Assembly: GCF_043555975.1 (NCBI RefSeq)
Contig: NZ_JBIGIA010000007.1
Location: 62,001 to 126,000, forward strand
Length of the DNA: 64,000 bases
From: Pelomonas nitida
Lineage (GTDB): Bacteria > Pseudomonadota > Gammaproteobacteria > Burkholderiales > Burkholderiaceae_C
Direction of reading: 5' to 3'
Shown here: in pieces, positions 1 through 8,467 of the stretch
Numbering within the stretch: position 1 is the first letter of the stretch
Layout: each line of letters starts with the position of its first letter
Position numbers and translations under genes: made by a program
Notes under the pieces: generated by a model
The model's database searches: none
What the model was told of the DNA's origin: nothing
The model's input: the letters and a program-made list of their open reading frames with translations, nothing else

Positions 1-1429
1 CGGGGCTGTCCTTCATCTTGGGCGCCAGCTTGTCGAGAGCGGCCAACGCACCGGCCTGGTCCTGGCGGCTCATCAGCGTGTTGACGACCATCAGGTCGTA
101 GTTGCTGCCGCTGTCCTTGGCGGCCAGCTCGCGCAGCTGGGCCAGCGCGGCATCGGCCTTGGCGCGGGCGGCGGCACCGGGCGTGGCGGTGTCGCGGGCG
201 ATGGCGGTCAGCGCCAGCGCCGCCTGCGTCTTGGTGTCGTCCGGGCGCAGCTTGGCGGCAGCGCTGAAGGCCTGGTCGGCGCCCTCGAAATTGCCCTGCA
301 TCAGCTGCGCATTGCCGGCCAGCAACAGCGTTTCGGCATCGGCGCGGCCGGCCTCCAGCACGGGGCGCAGCGTCTCCATCGTCTTGGCCGGCGCACGGCG
401 CTGCAGCTGCAGTGAAGCGAACTGCCGGCGCAGGCCGCCGTCTTCCGGCGCCACCTTGAGCGCCTGGTTCAGCAGGTTCTCGGCGTCCGCCAGTTCACCG
501 AGTTGCTGGTGCGCACCGGCCGCCAGGCGCAGCAGCGGCACATAGCTGGGCATGAGCTTGAGCAGCGGCAGCGCCAGCTCGCGGGCCTTGACGGCGTCGT
601 TCTTCGCCAGCGCCAGCTGCGCCTGCAGGAAGCGCCCCTGCGGCTTCTTGGCGAGCGCCGCCGGCATGCCCTCGATGAGCTTGGCCGCCTCCTCCACCTG
701 CTGGCGCGCGAAGGCCAGGCGCACCAACAGCGCGCGGGCCTCGTAATTGACGGGGTCGAGCTCCAGCACCCGGGCCAGCAACGGTTCGGCGTCCTCTGCC
801 TTGCCGCGCGTCAGCAGCACCTCGGCCTTCAGCTGCAGCGCCTTGGCGGCCTTGGGTGAGCGTTGCAGCAGCTGGTCCAGCGCCGCCAGCGCCTCGTCGG
901 CAAAGCCGCCGGCCAGCTTGGTGCGGGCACTGGCGATGACGGCGCCTTCGACGTCCGGCGTCAGCTGCAACGCACGCGCCGCCGACACCTTGGCCTGCGG
1001 CAGGTTGCCTTCGGCGAGGAAGGCCTGCGTCAGCGTCTGCTGCAGCGAAGACATGGCTTGCGGATCGGCCAGGCTCTGCTCGGCGAAATCGCCGATCAGC
1101 TTGCGCGCCTGGCCCGAGCTCAGCAACGCCTGCGCCAGCAGCGGCACCACCTTGTCGCGCGGCGCGCCCATTTCCAGCGCACGCCGCAGTTCGATCTCCG
1201 CGCCCGCGAGGTCGCCGGACTCCAGCAGCATCTGCCCCAGCAGCAGGCGCCCCTGGGCGTTATCCGGGTTCTTCTGGAGCAGGTTCTTCAGCTCGATGAT
1301 CGCGCCGGCCGCGTCCCTCTGCTCGACGCGCTGCTGCGCGGCGGCGAGCAGTTCCTCCTCGGAGCGTTGACCACAGGCTGCCAGCGCGGCAGCGAGCAGG
1401 ATGGGGGCGAAAAAGCGGGGTTTCATCAT
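1..1429 (-). CDS. prsT: PrsT-like TPR lipoprotein, exosortase/PEP-CTERM system (3' end outside window)
   Basis: The gene runs off the left edge, so 476 N-terminal codons are visible. The start is the first of two adjacent ATGs (1429 and 1426), with GGAG just upstream. Residues 1-20 form a lipoprotein signal: basic start, hydrophobic core, and an LAAC lipobox with Cys at about 19. The rest is a continuous array of degenerate TPR-like helical pairs, for example a block near residues 35-75 with NPDNAQGRLLLGQ and GDLAGAEIELRRALE. These blocks and the lipoprotein start resemble PrsT, the long (about 900 aa) TPR protein encoded beside XrtA-type exosortase exopolysaccharide genes. It should act as a periplasmic or membrane-anchored scaffold in export of exopolysaccharide or PEP-CTERM proteins. 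The rest of that cluster would lie to the left. The TPR lipoprotein call is firm; the PrsT name is from remembered similarity. Confidence 0.78.
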   Translation of the reverse strand, partial: MMKPRFFAPILLAAALAACGQRSEEELLAAAQQRVEQRDAAGAIIELKNLLQKNPDNAQGRLLLGQMLLESGDLAGAEIELRRALEMGAPRDKVVPLLAQALLSSGQARKLIGDFAEQSLADPQAMSSLQQTLTQAFLAEGNLPQAKVSAARALQLTPDVEGAVIASARTKLAGGFADEALAALDQLLQRSPKAAKALQLKAEVLLTRGKAEDAEPLLARVLELDPVNYEARALLVRLAFARQQVEEAAKLIEGMPAALAKKPQGRFLQAQLALAKNDAVKARELALPLLKLMPSYVPLLRLAAGAHQQLGELADAENLLNQALKVAPEDGGLRRQFASLQLQRRAPAKTMETLRPVLEAGRADAETLLLAGNAQLMQGNFEGADQAFSAAAKLRPDDTKTQAALALTAIARDTATPGAAARAKADAALAQLRELAAKDSGSNYDLMVVNTLMSRQDQAGALAALDKLAPKMKDSP

Positions 1430-1520
1430 GTCTCCGACAACAGGCGCGCGATTGTGTTCCTAGAATGCGCGGCCCCTCACAGGGCTGGCCCGGAGGCCGG
1501 CCGCATGACACGAACGCGCC

Positions 1521-2795
1521 ATGAACGCCGCTCCCGCCTTTTGCGCCATCGACTTCGGCACTTCCAACTCGGCCGTCGCCGTGCCCGACGGTGCGCGCGG
1601 CATGCGCCTCGTCGACCTCGAACCCGGGCAGCGCACCATGCCCACGGCCGTCTTCTATTTCAGCGAAGGCGCCCACGACGCCGACGGCCCGCCGCGCGCC
1701 TTCGGCCGGGCGGCCGTGAAAGCCTACATCGAGGGCCACGAAGGCCGGCTCATGCGCTCGATGAAAAGCATCCTCGGCTCGCCGCTGATCGACCAGACCA
1801 CCGATGTCGGCGGCGGCCGCGGCGCCAAATATTCGGACATCGTCGCGGGCTATCTGAAGCGGCTGCGCCGCCTGGCCGGCGAGCCGACGCGCGTGGTGCT
1901 GGGCCGCCCGGTGTTCTTCGTCGACGGCGAACCGGCGCGCGATGCCACCGCGCAGGCCCAGCTCGAGGCGTGCGCGCGGGCCGTGGGTTTCACCGACGTG
2001 CACTTCCAGTACGAACCCATCGCGGCAGCCTTCGACTTCGAGCAGCAGGCCACGCAGGAGCAGATCGTGCTGGTGGCCGACATCGGCGGCGGCACCAGCG
2101 ACTTCTCCATCGTGCGCGTGGGCCCCGAACGCATGCAACGCCTCGCGCGGCGCGACGACATCCTGGCCAGCCACGGCATCCACATCGCCGGCACCGACTT
2201 CGACCGCCACATCGAGCTCGCCGGCCTGCTGCAGGCCTTCGGCTACCGCAGCACCGGCCCGAGCGGCCGCGAGGTGCCCAGCGGCATCTACTTCGACCTG
2301 TCCACCTGGCACCTGATCAACACCTGCTACGCGCCGCTGCGCGTGGCCGAATGGCGCGGCATGAAGAGCTGGTTCGGCGACGTGCGCCACCACGCCCGGC
2401 TCATGACGGTGCTGGAGGAGCGCCTGGGCCACGAGCTGGCCGCGCGCGCCGAAGGCGCCAAGATCGACATCTCCGGCGGCGCCGACACCACGGTGGACCT
2501 GGGCCACATCGAGCGCGGCCTCGTGCTGCCCCTCAGCGAGAAGACCGCCGTCGACGCGCTGCGCGCCGACCTCGACCGCATCATCTCGACCGCCCACGAA
2601 ACCGTGGCGCAGGCCGGGCTGCGTGCCGAGCAGATCGACGCGCTGTACTTCACCGGCGGCTCGACAGGGCTGCGGCTGCTCGTGGACGGCATGGCCGCCG
2701 GCTTCCCGCAGGCGCGCCGCGTCACCGGCGACCGCTTCGCGTCGGTGGCGACCGGCCTGGGCCTGCACGCGCAGCGCTTGTTCGGCACGGCGTGA
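1521..2795 (+). CDS. Hsp70 family protein, YegD-like
   Basis: This 424-aa protein begins with an actin/Hsp70 phosphate-1 motif (AIDFGTSNSAVAV, about residues 9-21). It carries the phosphate-2 motif VADIGGGTSDFSI near residue 185 and the adenosine motif FTGGSTGL near residue 375. It is much shorter than DnaK (about 640 aa) and lacks a substrate-binding domain, as in E. coli YegD. It is therefore predicted to be a cytoplasmic ATP-binding chaperone-like protein; its client is unknown. It stands divergent from the prsT-like gene, with 91 bases between the starts, and 63 bases before the S9 peptidase, so it may have its own promoter. No obvious damage is seen. Confidence 0.88.
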   Translation: MNAAPAFCAIDFGTSNSAVAVPDGARGMRLVDLEPGQRTMPTAVFYFSEGAHDADGPPRAFGRAAVKAYIEGHEGRLMRSMKSILGSPLIDQTTDVGGGRGAKYSDIVAGYLKRLRRLAGEPTRVVLGRPVFFVDGEPARDATAQAQLEACARAVGFTDVHFQYEPIAAAFDFEQQATQEQIVLVADIGGGTSDFSIVRVGPERMQRLARRDDILASHGIHIAGTDFDRHIELAGLLQAFGYRSTGPSGREVPSGIYFDLSTWHLINTCYAPLRVAEWRGMKSWFGDVRHHARLMTVLEERLGHELAARAEGAKIDISGGADTTVDLGHIERGLVLPLSEKTAVDALRADLDRIISTAHETVAQAGLRAEQIDALYFTGGSTGLRLLVDGMAAGFPQARRVTGDRFASVATGLGLHAQRLFGTA

Positions 2796-2858
2796 CCTGC
2801 GGCAGCCGCGGCACGGGCTGTTAGCCTGCGCGGCTTCGCTTCCCCGAGGACCCGCCTC

Positions 2859-5285
2859 ATGTTGAAAGCCCTGACCTGGGCCACCGTCGCGCTGGCCGCC
2901 ACCACGGCCCGCGCTGCCGACGCGCCGCTGTCCCAGACCTACCAGCAGCCCTCCGCCGAGATCCGCGCGGTGCTGGACGCGCCGACGTTGCCGGCCCACT
3001 CGCTGTCGCCCGACCAGCGCACGCTGGCCAGCATCGCCACGCGGCGCTACCGCAGCGTGGCCGAGCTATCGCGCCCCATCCTGCGCCTGGCGGGCCTGCG
3101 CATCGACGCCGCCGCCAGCAGCCCGCAGCTCACGGCCACCATCGAGTCGATCTCGCTGCGCGAGCTGGCCAACCCGGCCGCCGCTGAGCGCGTCGTCAAG
3201 CTGCCGGCGGGCGGCACGTTCACGTCGCTGCGCTGGTCGCCCGACAGCAAGCACTTCCTGCTCCACCGCCGCACCGCCGACGCCGTCGAGCTGTGGCTGG
3301 GTGACGTGGCCACGGCCAAGCTGCAGCAGGTCAAGGGCGTGAAGCTCAACACCATCCTCGAAGGCACCGTCGCCTGGGTCTCGCCAGACGAAGTCATTGC
3401 GCTGACCGTGCCCGACAAGCGCGGTGCGGCGCCCGTGTTCGTCGCGCCCAGCGGCCCCAGCGTCCAGGAGTCCATGGGCCGCAACTCGCCCGAGCGCACG
3501 CTGCAGGACCTGCTCAAGAACAGCCAGGACGATGCGCTGTTCAGCCACTACGCCACCTCGGCGCTGCGGCGCATCAAGCTGTCGACCGGCACCTCCCACG
3601 AGATCGGCACACCGGGCCTGTACGCCAACCTCGAAGTGGTCGGCACCCAGGGCACGCTGATGACCGAACGCCTGGTGGCGCCGTTCAGCTACCAGGTCGA
3701 CTGGCGCGATTTCGCCCGCCAGGTCGAGCTGCGCGACTTCAACGGCCGGCTGCTGCGCAACCTCGGCACCGTCAAGCTCAAGGAGGGCGTGCCGGTCGAG
3801 GGCGTCATCACCGGCCCGCGCAACTTCTGGGCCTCGCCGCTGGCCAACGGCGCCGTCTACTGGGTCGAAGCGCTGGACGGCGGCGACCAGCGCAACAAGG
3901 TGCCGTTCCGCGACCGGCTGATGCGGCTGGACCCGCCCTACCAGGGCGAGGCCCGCGAGGTGCACCGCACCGTGGGCCGCCTGGGCAGCCTGACCTTCGT
4001 CGACGCCGGCGACCGCGCCATCGTGTCCGACTTCGATCGCGACCGCCTGTGGATCGCCGCCGACCTGGTCTCACTGGACGGCGCGGCCAAGCCGCAGCGC
4101 CTGCAGGACCGCTCCATGCGCGACCGCTACGGCGACCCCGGCCAGCCGCTGACGCGCGTGCTGCCCACCGGCCGCACCATCGCCCGCGTGGACGGCGGCG
4201 ACCGCCTGCTGCTGGCCGGCGCCGGCGCCAGCAAGGAGGGCGACCTGCCCTTCATCGACAGCTACAGCCTCCAGGACGCCAAGGCCACGCGGCTGTTCCG
4301 CTCAAGTGCGTCGCACTACGAGCGCCCGATTACGCTGCTCGCGGATGGCCGGCTGCTGACCAGCCGCGAAAGCGCCACCGAGCCGCCCAACCTCGTGCTG
4401 CGCAGCGGCGCCGGCTTCGAGCAGCTGCAAACCCTGACCCGCAACGCCGACCCCGCGCCGCAGCTGCGCGCCATCAAGCGCGAGCTGGTCAAGTTCAAGC
4501 GCGCCGACGGCGTGGAGCTGTCGTTCTGGCTCTACCTGCCGCCCGACTACCAGCCCGGCGAACGCCGCCCGACGCTGGTCTGGGCCTACCCGCTGGAGTT
4601 CACTGACGCGTCCACGGCCGGCCAGGTCAGCGGCTCCGGCAGCCGTTTCGTGCAGCTGGCCGGCCCCAGCCCCGTCATGATGGCGCTGGACGGCTACGTC
4701 GTGCTGATGGACGCCACGATGCCCGTCGTCGGCGACCCCAAGACCGTCAACGACAGCTTCGTCGAGCAGATCACCGCCAATGCCAAGGCCATCATCGACA
4801 AGGCGGCCGAACTGGGCGTCAGCGACCCGCAGCAGATGGTCGTCGGCGGCCACAGCTACGGCGCGTTCATGACGGCCAACCTGCTGGCCCACACCGACCT
4901 GTTCAAGGCCGGCATCGCCCGCAGCGGCGCATACAACCGCACGCTGACGCCCTTCGGCTTCCAGAGCGAACGCCGCACCTACTGGGAGGCGCAGGACGTG
5001 TACCTGAAGCTGTCGCCGTTCAACTTCGCCAACCAGCTCAAGGAGCCGCTGCTGCTCATCCACGGCGAGAGCGACGACAACCCCGGCACCTTCCCCATCC
5101 AGTCCGCGCGCTTCTACCAGGCGCTGGCCGGCACCGGCGGCCAGGTGCGCTACGTGACGCTGCCGCACGAGTCGCACGGCTACAGCGCGCGCGAGTCGGT
5201 GGGGCACACGCTGTGGGAAATGAGCACCTGGCTCAAGCGCCAGACGCGCGATCCCAGGGCCCCTCGCCCAGACGCGCCGCGCTGA
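2859..5285 (+). CDS. secreted S9 family serine peptidase (glutamyl endopeptidase-like)
   Basis: An 808-aa protein with a signal peptide (residues 1-19, ending ARA-AD) and a good ribosome binding site (CGAGGA, 2846-2850). Residues 20 to about 520 read as a beta-propeller-like N-terminal domain. The C-terminal third is a prolyl-oligopeptidase alpha/beta hydrolase. The nucleophile lies in GGHSYGAF (Ser about 666), the acid in GESDDNPGT (about 739) and the His in PHESHGYS (about 772). GGHSYGAFMTANLLAHT is the form seen in the S9 branch that includes plant chloroplast glutamyl endopeptidase, which cuts peptides after Glu. It should act in the periplasm, degrading peptides. Length and motifs fit the family. 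Exact substrate preference is inferred. Confidence 0.87.
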   Translation: MLKALTWATVALAATTARAADAPLSQTYQQPSAEIRAVLDAPTLPAHSLSPDQRTLASIATRRYRSVAELSRPILRLAGLRIDAAASSPQLTATIESISLRELANPAAAERVVKLPAGGTFTSLRWSPDSKHFLLHRRTADAVELWLGDVATAKLQQVKGVKLNTILEGTVAWVSPDEVIALTVPDKRGAAPVFVAPSGPSVQESMGRNSPERTLQDLLKNSQDDALFSHYATSALRRIKLSTGTSHEIGTPGLYANLEVVGTQGTLMTERLVAPFSYQVDWRDFARQVELRDFNGRLLRNLGTVKLKEGVPVEGVITGPRNFWASPLANGAVYWVEALDGGDQRNKVPFRDRLMRLDPPYQGEAREVHRTVGRLGSLTFVDAGDRAIVSDFDRDRLWIAADLVSLDGAAKPQRLQDRSMRDRYGDPGQPLTRVLPTGRTIARVDGGDRLLLAGAGASKEGDLPFIDSYSLQDAKATRLFRSSASHYERPITLLADGRLLTSRESATEPPNLVLRSGAGFEQLQTLTRNADPAPQLRAIKRELVKFKRADGVELSFWLYLPPDYQPGERRPTLVWAYPLEFTDASTAGQVSGSGSRFVQLAGPSPVMMALDGYVVLMDATMPVVGDPKTVNDSFVEQITANAKAIIDKAAELGVSDPQQMVVGGHSYGAFMTANLLAHTDLFKAGIARSGAYNRTLTPFGFQSERRTYWEAQDVYLKLSPFNFANQLKEPLLLIHGESDDNPGTFPIQSARFYQALAGTGGQVRYVTLPHESHGYSARESVGHTLWEMSTWLKRQTRDPRAPRPDAPR

Positions 5286-5300
5286 ACGCGGGCGCATCGG

Positions 5301-5392
5301 GTCGGTCCCCGAGGGGACGGCGATGCTTGCGGCATTGAGCCGCAAGCACATCGCCAAACGGGCCGGCTCGGGAGCGGCCCAGCGCTCGGCCC
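5301..5392. repeat. REP-like intergenic repeat, copy 1
   Basis: A roughly 92-base unit lies between two converging genes. It contains a GTCCCC/GGGGAC hairpin, a perfect 9-bp hairpin (GCTTGCGGC, ATTGA, GCCGCAAGC) and a GGCCGGCTCGGGAGCGGCC segment. The same order occurs at 48661-48754 at roughly 75-80% identity by eye. As it follows the S9 peptidase stop, it may also serve as a transcription terminator or mRNA stabiliser. Confidence 0.72.
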
Positions 5393-5403
5393 GAAAACCG
5401 CGA

Positions 5404-6048
5404 CTAACGGCGCGGTGGCGGGCCGCGGCGCCGCTGGGTGCCCTGCGGCGTATTCCGCGGCGGCGCCTTCACCGGCCGCGACACGTCCGCCAGCATCAGC
5501 ACGGCGCTGACCAGGCCTTCCACGGCCTCTTCCAGGTCGGCCGGCGGCTCCAGCGACTCGATCTCCTCCAGCAGCGCGTCGGCGTCTTCCAGATCGTCGG
5601 GGTCCAGGTGCAGGTAGATCGCCGCCAGCGGCTCCAGCAGCGGCTCCTCGGGCAATCGCATCAGCGCCGGATGCGCATCCAGCGCATGCGCGAAACCCGC
5701 CACCCACGGCAGCACGGTCTCGCTGGGGTCCTCGGTCTCGTCGAGCTCGAAGATCCACGGGTCGAACCACTGCCGGCCGGCGATGGCGACGTTGAGCTCC
5801 TTGTGGCGGCGGCGCAGCAGCGCCAGCAGTTCGTCGTCCACGCGCTGGGGCGTCGGGCGGCCCTCGGTATCGAGCAGCGGTGGCAGCCAGGCCGCCAGCG
5901 GCACCGCCTCCGGTTGCAGCAGCACGCCGCACAGATAGCCGTCTAGCATGCTGACGTCCAGTGGCTCCAGCGGTGCGGGCAGCGCGTCCAGCAGCGTCTG
6001 CAGGCGCTCCAGTTCAGATTCGGAGAAGGCTTCGGGGGCTCGGTTCAT
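5404..6048 (-). CDS. YgfB/YecA family (UPF0149) protein
   Basis: A 214-aa acidic, helical cytoplasmic protein. The family signature is LEPLDVSMLDGYLCGVLLQPE near residues 25-45, followed by acidic helices such as DPDDLEDADALLEEIE; the tail is short and basic. Function is unsettled in the family: YgfB of Pseudomonas is linked to regulation, and YecA-type relatives carry a SEC-C zinc motif that is absent here. The ATG at 6048 is preferred because the family signature then sits at the usual distance; an in-frame ATG at 6090 would add 14 unrelated residues. It converges with the S9 peptidase gene across a REP-like repeat. Confidence 0.82.
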   Translation of the reverse strand: MNRAPEAFSESELERLQTLLDALPAPLEPLDVSMLDGYLCGVLLQPEAVPLAAWLPPLLDTEGRPTPQRVDDELLALLRRRHKELNVAIAGRQWFDPWIFELDETEDPSETVLPWVAGFAHALDAHPALMRLPEEPLLEPLAAIYLHLDPDDLEDADALLEEIESLEPPADLEEAVEGLVSAVLMLADVSRPVKAPPRNTPQGTQRRRGPPPRR

Positions 6049-6099
6049 AGACGGATTATGGGTAATGCCCCGTGAATAGTGCCCCCCCATCGCGGCCGG

Positions 6100-6182
6100 C
6101 CCCGCCTACATTGGACGTCCCAACGACGCCCTCAACCTCGAGGGCTTGAGGACCCGGCAGCTTGCTGACCGGGTCTTTTTTT
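6100..6182 (+). ncRNA. candidate small RNA ending at an orphan terminator
   Basis: Three hairpins stand in series: TTGGACGTCCCAA (near 6111), CCTCAA...TTGAGG (6130-6151) and a terminator (6151-6182). No plus-strand gene lies upstream that would need this terminator: the neighbour is a minus-strand gene starting at 6048 and the next plus-strand gene starts at 6271. The simplest reading is a short noncoding transcript of about 80-110 nt. No convincing sigma-70 promoter was found, and no Rfam family is recognised. The 5' end given is a guess. Confidence 0.33.
6151..6182 (+). terminator. intrinsic terminator
   Basis: GACCCGGCAGC pairs with GCTG-A-CCGGGTC (one bulged A), followed by seven T residues at 6176-6182. 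On the minus strand there is no T-run, so it acts on plus-strand transcripts. It is one of the few hairpins in this window with a proper U-tract. Confidence 0.8.
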
Positions 6183-6270
6183 ATGCATTTGTCGCTGCCG
6201 GCGTGAAGGCTGCCGCAGTGGCGGCACGGCTGCGCTGCTCGCACGCGCAGCCGCGCCGCCATACTGAACC

Positions 6271-8424
6271 ATGCCCGTCGCCGACCTCGCGCTGCGCTTC
6301 GACCCGGCGGTCGTCGTGTTGTCCTATCTGACAGCGGTCCTGGCGTCCTTCGTGGCGCTGGACCTGGCGCAGCGCGTGCGAACGACCGACGCCGTCATCC
6401 GGCGCGTGTGGTGGCTGGCGGGCTCGCTGTCACTGGGCAGCGGCATCTGGGCGATGCATTTCATCGGCATGGTGGCGCTGCGCCTGCCGTTCCCCGTCGG
6501 CTACGACACGGCCATCACCGCGCTGAGCTGGATGGCCGCCGTCGGCGTCTCGGCCATCGCGCTGCGCGTCGCCGCCGAGGACAAGCTGACCCCCGCGAGG
6601 CTGGCCACCGGCGCGCTGAGCATGGGCGCCGGCATCTGCGGCATGCACTACATCGGCATGGCCTCGCTGGAACTGGCGCCGAGCATCCGCTGGAACGGCT
6701 GGCTCGTCGCCGCCTCGGCCGCCGTGGCCACTGGCGCCTCGGCGGCGGCCCTCCTCATCTTCTTCTGGCTGCGCCGGCTCAGCGCCCGCCGGGCCCGCTG
6801 GGGCCAGCTCGCCGCCGCGCTGGTGATGGGGGCCGCCGTGGCCGGCATGCACTACACCGGCATGGCCGCCGCCGGCATCGCCGAGAACAGCGTCTGCCTC
6901 AGCGTCAGTTCGCTGGAAGGCGACAACCTGGATCACCTCGTTGCCGGCGCCACGCTGGCACTGCTGCTGCTGACGCTGTTCACCTCCATGCTCGACGCCC
7001 GGCTGCGCCGACGCGCCCACCGGCTGCAGCAGTCGCTGCGCAGAGCCACGACCGAACTGGCCGAGCAGGCCCTGCGCGACCCGCTCACCGCCCTGGCCAA
7101 CCGCCAGTTGCTGGACGACCGCCTCGGCCACGCGATCGCGCGCAGCCAGCGCAGCGGCGCCAGCGTCGCGCTGCTGATGCTGAACCTGGACGGTTTCAAG
7201 CCCGTCAACGAGGCCTTCGGCCATGCCGCCGGCGACGCCGTGCTGCGCGAAGTGGCGAGCCGCCTGCAGGCCCAGGCCCGCAGCGACGACACGCTGGCCC
7301 GCATCGGTGCCGACGAGTTCGTGCTGCTGCTGGAAGGCGAGAGCGGCGAGGCGGTGCTGGCGCAAGTGGCGCAACGCCTGCTCGATTCGCTGGCGCTGCC
7401 GCTGTCAATCAACGTGGCCGAAGGCGACCAGCCGCTGCGGCTGACGGCGTCCATCGGCATCGCACTGCATGCCGGCACCGAGGTGCCCGGCCGCACGCTC
7501 ATCGCTCAGGCCGGCTCGGCAGCCCAGGCCGTCAAGCGCGGCGGCGGCAACGGCTTCGCCTTCTTCGAGGCCCACATGCAGGACGGCGTGCGCGACCAGC
7601 TGGAACTCGCCCGCGACCTGCGTGCCGCGCTCGAAGACGGCGGACAAGGGCTGTGCCTGCACTACCAGCCCAAGGTGTCCGGGGCCACCGCGCGCGTGCT
7701 AGGCGTCGAGGCGCTGCTGCGCTGGCAGCACCCGCAGCGCGGGCCGGTCGGCCCGGGCAGCTTCATCCCGGTGGCGGAGCGCTTCGGCATCATCACCGCT
7801 TTAGGCGACTGGGTCATCGACGAGGCCTGCCGCCAGATGGCGGCCTGGCGCGACGAAGGCCTGCGCCTGCGTGTCGCCATCAACCTCTCCGTGCAACAGC
7901 TGCGTCAGCCCGAGGCGCTGCTGCAGCGGCTGCAGCAGGCGCTGGCGCGCCACCAGCTGGATGCGTCGCAGCTGAGCTGCGAGATCACCGAATCGGTCGC
8001 GATGGAGGACGCCGCCGCCACCGAGCGCGTGCTGCAGCGACTGGGCGATCTGGGCGTGAGCCTGTCCATCGACGACTTCGGCACCGGCTACTCCAGCCTG
8101 GCCTACCTGCGCCGTCTGCCGGTGTCGCAGCTCAAGATCGACCGCAGCTTCGTGCAGGACCTGGAGACCAGCGCCGACGCCCGCGCCATCGTCAAGGCCG
8201 TCATCGAGCTGGCCCACGCGCTGGGGCTGGAGGTGGTGGCCGAAGGCGTGGAAACCGAGGGCCAGGCGGCCGTGCTGCGGGCCAAGCGCTGCGACAAGCT
8301 GCAGGGCTACCTGTATGCGCGGCCGATGGCCGCCGACGCGCTGGTGGCCTGGGCCCGCAGCCCCGAAGCCGCTCAGGCCGGCGTCATCTTCGACGACACG
8401 CCCGGTTTCACGGAGTCGACATAG
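6271..8424 (+). CDS. MHYT-GGDEF-EAL membrane c-di-GMP signalling protein
   Basis: A 717-aa protein. Residues 1-235 are a multi-pass MHYT sensor with the three expected repeats: MHFIGM near 65, MHYIGM near 126 and MHYTGM near 192. MHYT domains are proposed to bind a metal and sense a diatomic gas. A GGDEF-type domain follows (about 265-430), but the catalytic loop reads IGADEF, so cyclase activity is doubtful. The EAL domain (about 455-700) looks intact: EALLRW near 479, DDFGTGYSSL near 595 and EGVET near 655. The net prediction is a membrane-bound c-di-GMP phosphodiesterase, with the GGDEF-like domain perhaps a GTP-binding regulator. It converges with gshA 43 bases downstream; an imperfect hairpin at about 8427-8466 sits between them. 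Confidence 0.9.
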   Translation: MPVADLALRFDPAVVVLSYLTAVLASFVALDLAQRVRTTDAVIRRVWWLAGSLSLGSGIWAMHFIGMVALRLPFPVGYDTAITALSWMAAVGVSAIALRVAAEDKLTPARLATGALSMGAGICGMHYIGMASLELAPSIRWNGWLVAASAAVATGASAAALLIFFWLRRLSARRARWGQLAAALVMGAAVAGMHYTGMAAAGIAENSVCLSVSSLEGDNLDHLVAGATLALLLLTLFTSMLDARLRRRAHRLQQSLRRATTELAEQALRDPLTALANRQLLDDRLGHAIARSQRSGASVALLMLNLDGFKPVNEAFGHAAGDAVLREVASRLQAQARSDDTLARIGADEFVLLLEGESGEAVLAQVAQRLLDSLALPLSINVAEGDQPLRLTASIGIALHAGTEVPGRTLIAQAGSAAQAVKRGGGNGFAFFEAHMQDGVRDQLELARDLRAALEDGGQGLCLHYQPKVSGATARVLGVEALLRWQHPQRGPVGPGSFIPVAERFGIITALGDWVIDEACRQMAAWRDEGLRLRVAINLSVQQLRQPEALLQRLQQALARHQLDASQLSCEITESVAMEDAAATERVLQRLGDLGVSLSIDDFGTGYSSLAYLRRLPVSQLKIDRSFVQDLETSADARAIVKAVIELAHALGLEVVAEGVETEGQAAVLRAKRCDKLQGYLYARPMAADALVAWARSPEAAQAGVIFDDTPGFTEST

Positions 8425-8467
8425 GGCCTGTTCACACGACGGCAGCAGGCTGCGTTGTGACCAGCCC

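Noticed and set aside
863..2824. Long plus-strand open frame of 653 codons
   Set aside because: Arg/His/Ala-rich composition typical of a shadow frame over the prsT-like and YegD genes; no domain or start signal.
6049..6090. Earlier start (ATG 6090) for the YgfB-family gene
   Set aside because: Adds 14 residues with no family similarity and no better ribosome binding site.
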